Shown here: positions 6,715 through 10,369 of the stretch, one piece after another | How the letters are laid out: every line of letters begins with the position of its first letter | Position numbering within the stretch: position 1 is the first letter of the stretch | Assembly: GCA_023433585.1 (NCBI GenBank) | Contig: JAEZCL010000151.1 | Location: 1-10,369, forward strand | Direction of reading: 5' to 3' | DNA length: 10,369 bases | From: Pseudomonadota bacterium | GTDB taxonomy: Bacteria; Pseudomonadota; Alphaproteobacteria; Caulobacterales; Caulobacteraceae | The notes under the pieces: generated by a model | What the model was told of the DNA's origin: nothing | Database searches by the model: none | What the model saw: the letters and a program-made list of their open reading frames with translations, nothing else | Position numbers and translations under genes: made by a program

Positions 6715-7596
6715 CGCCTCGCCTCGCCGGGCGGGGCGTGAACGCGGCGGGGTCAGGCCGAAGGCGGCCAGCAGGCGGTCGTTGATCTCGGGCCGGATCG
6801 AGACGGGCAGGCGCAGACGTTCGCCCGCCGCGGCCGAGGCGACGCCGAACCGCTCCAGTGCGGCGCGGACGGCCTGGACGTCGTCCGGCCGGGCGATGAC
6901 GACCGGGCCGAAGCCGGGCTCGATCACCGTGACCCGCTCCAGTTCGCGCGTCACGCGGGACCGCTCGGCCTTGACCGCCTTGATGCGTTGGGCGGTCTCG
7001 AGCATGCGCGAGGGGTCGAGCGCCTGGAACGCCAGCCGGACCAGCGGCTCGGGCAGGGCGTAGGGCTCCAGCATGGCCGCCAGCCGTGACAGGGTTTCGG
7101 GCGCCGCCACCGCCGCTCCTACGCGGGCGCCGGGCAGCCCATAGGCCAGGGACAGGCTGCGCAGCACCACCAGATTGGGATGGTCGGCGGTCAGGGCGAC
7201 GGCGGAGTCGAAGGGGGCGAACTCGATCAGGCCTTCATCGATGACCAGTAGGGCGGGCGCGGTGCGGGCGGCCATCTCGGCCACCGCCTCGGCCGAACCC
7301 AGGGCGCGCGCGACCGCGACGGCGGCGTCTCCGTCCCGGCCGTCTGCTGGGTCGTAGATGTCGGCCAGCCGGGCATAGGGCTCGGCGTCCGGGGCCTGGA
7401 CCGAACGGCCCTCGCGCGCGGCCAGGCGCCAGACCAGCTCCAGCCCGTGGGTGACGCCGCGCACCGGCAGGACCGAGGCGGGCGCGACGCCATAGACCTG
7501 GGCCAGCCGCTCGGCCAGGGCGCCGGGATCGCCCGGATAGCGGTCCAGGCCCTCGCCGCCGGACACCAGCGGCGCGAAGGGAGCCGGCAGGGTCAT
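6160..7596 (-). CDS. hisB: Degenerate HisC-like domain fused to imidazoleglycerol-phosphate dehydratase
   Basis: The 478-residue fusion has a HisC-like part at about 1-282 and a full HisB domain at about 292-478. The dehydratase (IGP to imidazole acetol phosphate) is intact: TGVGFFDHM (319-327), HHTVED (352-357), LPMDEAE, SGRP, GEDDHHKTEACFKA (442-455), and a terminus QAIRV-GD-PS-KGVL like that of the gammaproteobacterial enzyme. The aminotransferase part keeps RYP (19-21), IDEGLIEF (119-126), LRSLS and GARVG (156-160). However, the PLP lysine is Leu150 (SLSLAYG, codon CTG at 7149-7147), the motif tyrosine is Leu123, the NPNNPTG loop is absent, and the amino end is short. It is probably inactive as a transaminase. 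The HAD phosphatase domain found before HisB in enterobacteria is missing. The ATG at 7596 overlaps the preceding reading frame by ATGA, with GAGG 8 bases upstream. Confidence 0.9.
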   Translation of the reverse strand: MTLPAPFAPLVSGGEGLDRYPGDPGALAERLAQVYGVAPASVLPVRGVTHGLELVWRLAAREGRSVQAPDAEPYARLADIYDPADGRDGDAAVAVARALGSAEAVAEMAARTAPALLVIDEGLIEFAPFDSAVALTADHPNLVVLRSLSLAYGLPGARVGAAVAAPETLSRLAAMLEPYALPEPLVRLAFQALDPSRMLETAQRIKAVKAERSRVTRELERVTVIEPGFGPVVIARPDDVQAVRAALERFGVASAAAGERLRLPVSIRPEINDRLLAAFGLTPPRSRPARRGEAVRDTKETRIVCAVDLDTPGPIGIRTGVGFFDHMIEQVAAHGGFSIRLSCDGDLHIDPHHTVEDCAIALGQALKQALGERRGIGRYGFVLPMDEAEAKVSIDLSGRPYSVFEGTFSTPFIGEYRTDLTAHVFRSLAEHLGAAIHVSVTGEDDHHKTEACFKALGRALKQAIRVDGDAVPSTKGVL

Positions 7597-7620
7597 GACG
7601 CGGCCCTCAGGTCGGCGGCC
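7593..7620. repeat. 28-bp direct repeat, hisC-side copy
   Basis: Identical over 28 bp to 7775-7802. On the coding strand it contains a relic of the hisD C-terminus (AADLRAAS, stop), a GAGG ribosome-binding site and the start ATG of the hisC-like/hisB fusion. It looks like one side of a target-site duplication made when element C was inserted. Confidence 0.9.
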
Positions 7621-7778
7621 GTCCTCCATCCGTCACCCTCGGGCTTGTCCCGAGGGCCTACGGTGAACGCAGGCCCCGAAGGGTGTGGATCGGCGCGGCG
7701 TGTGAACCTGTCCGTGTTCGTGTGGCGGATGGATGGGTCCTCGGGACAGGCCCGAGGATGACGAATGGTGAAGATCAT
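7593..7778 (-). CDS. 61-codon reading frame created by palindromic element C
   Basis: This open frame starts with the ATG inside the hisD stop overlap (ATGA at 7778-7775) and ends with the TGA inside the hisC/hisB start overlap (ATGA at 7596-7593). Its codons come almost entirely from the inserted palindrome, with the last residues (ADLRAAS) repeating the hisD C-terminus because of the 28-bp duplication. There is no recognisable domain. Its likely value is that ribosomes leaving hisD can keep translating through the insertion and re-initiate at the fusion gene, preserving translational coupling. Whether a stable peptide accumulates is unknown. Confidence 0.35.
   Translation of the reverse strand: MIFTIRHPRACPEDPSIRHTNTDRFTRRADPHPSGPAFTVGPRDKPEGDGWRTAADLRAAS
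7621..7774. mobile_element. Palindromic element C, inserted at the hisD/hisC junction
   Basis: A 154-bp insert between two perfect 28-bp direct repeats. Its ends are inverted repeats, 7631-7658 against 7736-7763, matching at 25 of 28 positions. Each arm folds internally as CCTCGGG-loop-CCCGAGG (7637-7643 with 7649-7655, and its counterpart). It contains no transposase and is much too small for an autonomous element. It is a different family from elements A and B. The duplication argues for recent insertion or for insertion by a mechanism giving unusually long target duplications. I recall similar CCTCGGG/CCCGAGG palindromes as frequent in Caulobacteraceae but cannot verify this here. Confidence 0.75.
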
Positions 7779-7802
7779 GACGCGGCCCTCAGGTCGGCGG
7801 CC
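7775..7802. repeat. 28-bp direct repeat, hisD-side copy
   Basis: Partner of 7593-7620. It forms the genuine last eight codons of hisD plus the stop codon, followed on the coding strand by element C. The last two bases of ATG in its ATGA end belong to the stop overlap that starts the 61-codon frame. Confidence 0.9.
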
Positions 7803-9070
7803 CGGGCGTGGGCCTCCAGCCCCTCCAGCCGGGCCAGGCGCGCGGCGACGGGGGCCAGCGCGCGGGCGCCGTCGGCGGTGACCTGCTGCATCGACATGGC
7901 GGTCATGAAGGCGGCCGTGGACACCCCCGAGAAGGCGCGCGCGGCGCCGTCGGTGGGCAGGACGTGGCTGGGGCCGGCGGCGTAGTCGCCCAGGGTCTCG
8001 GCCGCCCATGCGCCTACGAACACGGCGCCGGCGGCCTGAACGCGATCGGCCAGGTCTTCGGCGTCCGCCGTCTGGATCGACAGGTGCTCGGGAGCGTAGG
8101 CGTCGGCGGCCTCGATGGCCTCGTCCATGGCGCGCACCCGGATCAGGCGCGCTTCGTTCAGGGAGACGCGGGCGACGGCGGCGCGGGGCAGGCCCGCCAG
8201 TTGCGCCTCGACCTCGGCCTGGACGCGCGCGATCAGGCCGTCATCGTCGCTGACCAGCAGCACCTGGGCGTCCGCGTCGTGTTCGGCCTGGCTGAGCAGA
8301 TCGGCGGCGACCAGGCGGGCGTCGGCGTCCGCATCGGCGATCACCATCAGTTCGCTGGGCCCGGCGGGCATGTCCACGGCCGGGCCGCCGGGCAGGGCGG
8401 CGGCGTATTTCTTGGCCTCGGCCACATAGGCGTTTCCGGGGCCGAACAGCTTGGCGGCGCGGGGCAGGCCGCCCACGCCGAAGGTCAGGGCGGCGATGGC
8501 CTGGGCGCCGCCGACGATCCACAGCGTGTCCAGTCCCGCCAGATCGGCGGCCAGGATCATCATGGGGTGCGGCTCGCCCGTCGGGCCGGGCGGTGTGACG
8601 GCGGCGCGCACCGGCACGCCCGCCGTGGCGGCCGGGACGGCCAGCATCAGCAGGGTCGAAAACAGCGGCGCGGTCCCGGCCGGGACATAGAGCCCCGCCG
8701 CCTGGATGGGCCGCCAGACCCGGCGCGAGCGGACGCCGGGCACGGTCTCGATCCAGTCGCTGTCGTGCGGCCGGGTCGCCTCGTGAAAGGCGCGGATGTT
8801 GTCGTGGGCGACGCGCAGGGCGGCCTCGTCCTCGAGGGCCGTGACGGCGCGGGCGGCGGCGGCCACGGCCGGGGTGATCTCCAGACGGCGCGGCGCGTGG
8901 CCGTCCAGCTTCAGCGACCATGCCTGGAGCGCCGCCTCGCCACGCGCCTCGACGTCGTCGAAGATGCGCCGCACGGTTTCGGCCACCGCCGGGTCCCGGC
9001 GCCGCGCGGGGCGGGCCAGGGCGTTCGCGCGTCCCTCGGCATCCAGGGATGACCAGTCGATCCGGCGCAT
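7775..9070 (-). CDS. hisD: Histidinol dehydrogenase
   Basis: Zinc enzyme oxidising L-histidinol to histidine in two NAD-dependent steps, the end of the pathway. The 431-residue product matches the family length. Zinc ligands and catalytic residues are all present: Q261 and H264 (LLSQAEHDAD), E328 and H329 (YAPEHL), D362 (LGDYAAGPSHVLPT) and H421 (LEAHARA). They lie two residues beyond the E. coli positions. KLFGPGNAYV (207-216) and PAGPSE (235-240) are typical. The ATG at 9070 is chosen because MRRIDW fits the family amino end and it overlaps the hisG stop by one base (TGATG). The open frame extends further upstream only by reading through hisG. The C-terminal codons are duplicated beyond element C. 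Confidence 0.97.
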   Translation of the reverse strand: MRRIDWSSLDAEGRANALARPARRRDPAVAETVRRIFDDVEARGEAALQAWSLKLDGHAPRRLEITPAVAAAARAVTALEDEAALRVAHDNIRAFHEATRPHDSDWIETVPGVRSRRVWRPIQAAGLYVPAGTAPLFSTLLMLAVPAATAGVPVRAAVTPPGPTGEPHPMMILAADLAGLDTLWIVGGAQAIAALTFGVGGLPRAAKLFGPGNAYVAEAKKYAAALPGGPAVDMPAGPSELMVIADADADARLVAADLLSQAEHDADAQVLLVSDDDGLIARVQAEVEAQLAGLPRAAVARVSLNEARLIRVRAMDEAIEAADAYAPEHLSIQTADAEDLADRVQAAGAVFVGAWAAETLGDYAAGPSHVLPTDGAARAFSGVSTAAFMTAMSMQQVTADGARALAPVAARLARLEGLEAHARAADLRAAS

Positions 9071-9951
9071 CACATCATCTTCTCGATGGGCAGGACCAGG
9101 ATGGCCGAGGCGCCGGCGCCCTTCAGTTTCTCCAGCGTCTCCCAGAAGACGGATTCCTGGCACACCGCATGGACGGCCACGGCGTCCTCGCGTCCGGCCA
9201 GGGGCGTGACCGTGGGCGATCCCGCGCCGGGCAGGATGGCGCTGATCTCGTCCAGGGCCGAGCGCGGCGCGTTCAGCATGACGTATTTGGCGCCCTGCGA
9301 CGCCACCACGCCGGAGACGCGCTGGATCAGGCTGTCCAGCAGGCCGGTCAGCGCCGGCTCGGGCGGAACCGGCGAACGGATCAGCACGGCCTCGGATTTC
9401 AGCACGCTGTCCCGGGCGGCCAGGCCGTTGGCCTCCAGCGTGGCGCCGGTCGAGACCAGGTCGCAGACGGCGTGGGCCAGCTTCAGACGCGGCGCCACCT
9501 CCACCGCGCCGCGCATGGTGACGATGTCGGCGGTCACGCCGCGATCGGCCAGGAAGCGCTTCAATATCTTCGGATAGGAGGTGGCGATCCGCAGGCCTTC
9601 CAGCGAACCCGGTCCGGCGTAGTCGAGGCCCGGCGGGGCGGCCAGCTTCAGTTCGCAGCGGCCGAAGCCCAGGGGCATGATGATTTCCGCGTCCGGCCCG
9701 CCGTTCTTCTGTTCCTCCAGCACGTTCAGGCCGACGACGCCCAGGTCGCACACCCCGTCGGCCACAAAGGTGGGGATGTCGTCGTCGCGCACGCGCAACA
9801 GGTCGATCGGGTGGTTCTCCACCCGGTAGAGCAGGTCATTGGCGCCCTTCATGACGTTCAGGCCCGCCGCCTTGATGAGCTCGAGGCTGCGGTCGGCCAG
9901 ACGGCCGGATTTCTGGACCGCGATGCGCAGTCGCCCGGATGTGGTGCTCAT
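9070..9951 (-). CDS. hisG: ATP phosphoribosyltransferase, long form
   Basis: First and committed enzyme of the pathway, joining ATP and PRPP to give PR-ATP. The 293-residue protein contains the catalytic domains, with RLRIAVQKSGRL at the start, MRGAVEVAPR at 146-155 and the PRPP loop DLVSTGATLEANG at 164-176. It also has the C-terminal ACT-like regulatory domain (about 215-293, ending in ILVLPIEKMM) that binds histidine for feedback inhibition. This is the E. coli-type long form, which works without HisZ; many alphaproteobacteria instead have short HisG plus HisZ. It follows the regulator gene by 12 bp and overlaps hisD by 1 nt. The Shine-Dalgarno sequence (GAAGG, about 11 bases away) is weakly placed. 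Confidence 0.97.
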   Translation of the reverse strand: MSTTSGRLRIAVQKSGRLADRSLELIKAAGLNVMKGANDLLYRVENHPIDLLRVRDDDIPTFVADGVCDLGVVGLNVLEEQKNGGPDAEIIMPLGFGRCELKLAAPPGLDYAGPGSLEGLRIATSYPKILKRFLADRGVTADIVTMRGAVEVAPRLKLAHAVCDLVSTGATLEANGLAARDSVLKSEAVLIRSPVPPEPALTGLLDSLIQRVSGVVASQGAKYVMLNAPRSALDEISAILPGAGSPTVTPLAGREDAVAVHAVCQESVFWETLEKLKGAGASAILVLPIEKMM

Positions 9952-9963
9952 GGTCGGGGGCCT

Positions 9964-10275
9964 TCAGTGTCGACGGCGCTTGATGCGGTCCAGCACCAGC
10001 CGATAGCCCTGATGGGGCATTTCCTTCAGGAAGCGCGCCACGCGCACCACGGTGGTGGGGCTGGCGTGGGCCTCTTCGGCGATCTCGCGGTAGGACTTGC
10101 CGCCTGCGTCCAGCAGGCGCGCCACCTCCCACCGTTCCGCGAAGGCGCGAATCTCGGACGGCGTGCACAGGTCCGACAGGAAGGCCTCCGCCTCTTCGCG
10201 GGTGCGCAGGCTCAGGATCGCGTCGTAAAGCGCGGCGCGGGCGTCCTGGCTGGAGGGGGGATTCTGATAGGCCAT
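9964..10275 (-). CDS. TrpR-like regulator of the YerC/YecD family, probable his operon repressor
   Basis: A 103-residue DNA-binding protein of the Trp-repressor superfamily. The LCTPSEIRAFAERWEVARLL segment (36-55) and the helix-turn-helix SYREIAEEAHASPTTVVRVARFL (61-83) are diagnostic. The tail is strongly basic (RIKRRRH). It is the first gene of the his operon, 12 bp before hisG. Homologues in this position occur in xanthomonads, and in Firmicutes the YerC family has been proposed as a histidine-responsive repressor called HisR; both statements are from memory. Its own start codon touches a 13-bp inverted repeat, which suggests it represses its own operon, perhaps with histidine as co-repressor. 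The ligand is inference. GGA lies 7 bases before the ATG. Confidence 0.88.
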   Translation of the reverse strand: MAYQNPPSSQDARAALYDAILSLRTREEAEAFLSDLCTPSEIRAFAERWEVARLLDAGGKSYREIAEEAHASPTTVVRVARFLKEMPHQGYRLVLDRIKRRRH

Positions 10276-10310
10276 GTGCGTTCCACTACGCTGTTACAGT
10301 GGAACGCACA
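10275..10310. promoter_or_regulatory. Candidate operator: 13-bp perfect inverted repeat at the his operon start
   Basis: TGTGCGTTCCACT (10275-10287) and AGTGGAACGCACA (10298-10310) are perfect inverted copies separated by 10 bp. The proximal arm includes the A of the regulator's ATG and its presumed Shine-Dalgarno GGA. On the minus strand TTGTGC (10311-10306) could be a -35 element, with TAGTGG 17 bases later as a weak -10, which would place the operator over the promoter and make the transcript nearly leaderless. A dimeric repressor site overlapping promoter and start is the simplest reading. The same repeat would also fold as an RNA hairpin hiding the start if transcription begins upstream. 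Confidence 0.65.
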
Positions 10311-10311
10311 A

Positions 10312-10369
10312 GGGCTGAATTCTCCTCCCCGCTCGCGGGGAGGGGGACCGCGCGGGCGATTCAGCCCGC
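10312..10369. repeat. Nested hairpins at the right window edge
   Basis: An outer 9-bp inverted repeat (GGGCTGAAT at 10312-10320, ATTCAGCCC at 10359-10367) encloses a perfect 8-bp hairpin, CCTCCCCG-CTCG-CGGGGAGG (10324-10343). A second hairpin, GCGGGC-GATTCA-GCCCGC (10352-10369), ends at the window edge and competes with the outer pairing. There is no T-run. It may be another palindromic repeat, cut by the window, lying just upstream of the his operon promoter, or it may belong to the 3' end of a gene beyond the edge. Confidence 0.5.

Noticed and set aside
7808..9052. A 414-codon plus-strand frame opposite hisD
   Set aside because: Antisense shadow with Gly/Gln/Arg-rich product; hisD has every catalytic residue on the other strand.
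7775..9751. A longer hisD with an amino-terminal extension reaching into hisG
   Set aside because: The extension is hisG sequence read out of frame; the ATG at 9070 gives normal HisD length and numbering.

Overview
The window is very GC-rich and densely coded on both strands. Its intergenic palindromic repeats (CCTTCTCCCC-nnn-GGGGAGAAGG arms; CCTCGGG-CTTGT-CCCGAGG hairpins) resemble those I remember from Caulobacteraceae such as Brevundimonas. I would place it there with moderate confidence. I see no tRNA, rRNA, CRISPR array or transposase, and no gene-free stretch longer than 300 bases.

Left part (1-3127): thrC (threonine synthase, minus strand) and a signal-peptide-bearing M17 leucyl aminopeptidase (plus strand) diverge from a 188-bp intergenic region. 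That region holds three copies of an 8-bp motif in front of thrC. The aminopeptidase ends tail-to-tail with the last his gene, and the two stop codons overlap.

Right part (3124-10275): one minus-strand histidine biosynthesis operon. In transcription order it is a TrpR/YerC-like regulator, hisG, hisD, a hisC-like/hisB fusion, hisH, hisA, hisF and hisIE. The gene order (G-D-C-B-H-A-F-IE), long-form HisG, fused HisIE, and gamma-type HisB, HisH and HisF sequences resemble the enterobacterial and especially the xanthomonad operon, not the scattered his genes usual in alphaproteobacteria. Horizontal acquisition is a reasonable inference. A 13-bp perfect inverted repeat touches the regulator's start codon and is a candidate operator.

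Two things stand out. First, the aminotransferase half of the HisC-HisB fusion has lost the PLP-binding lysine (Leu150), the motif tyrosine (Leu123) and the NPNNPTG loop, so it is probably a dead enzyme attached to an intact dehydratase. No histidinol-phosphatase is visible, so two pathway steps must be supplied from elsewhere. Second, an operon whose genes otherwise overlap by 1-4 nt is interrupted at exactly three junctions, each by a palindromic element. Two of these are 150-bp elements that place a 10-bp hairpin containing the Shine-Dalgarno sequence directly before hisH and hisIE. The third, at hisD/hisC, is flanked by a 28-bp perfect duplication that preserves both the hisD end and the hisC start, and it creates a 61-codon reading frame overlapping both neighbours by ATGA.
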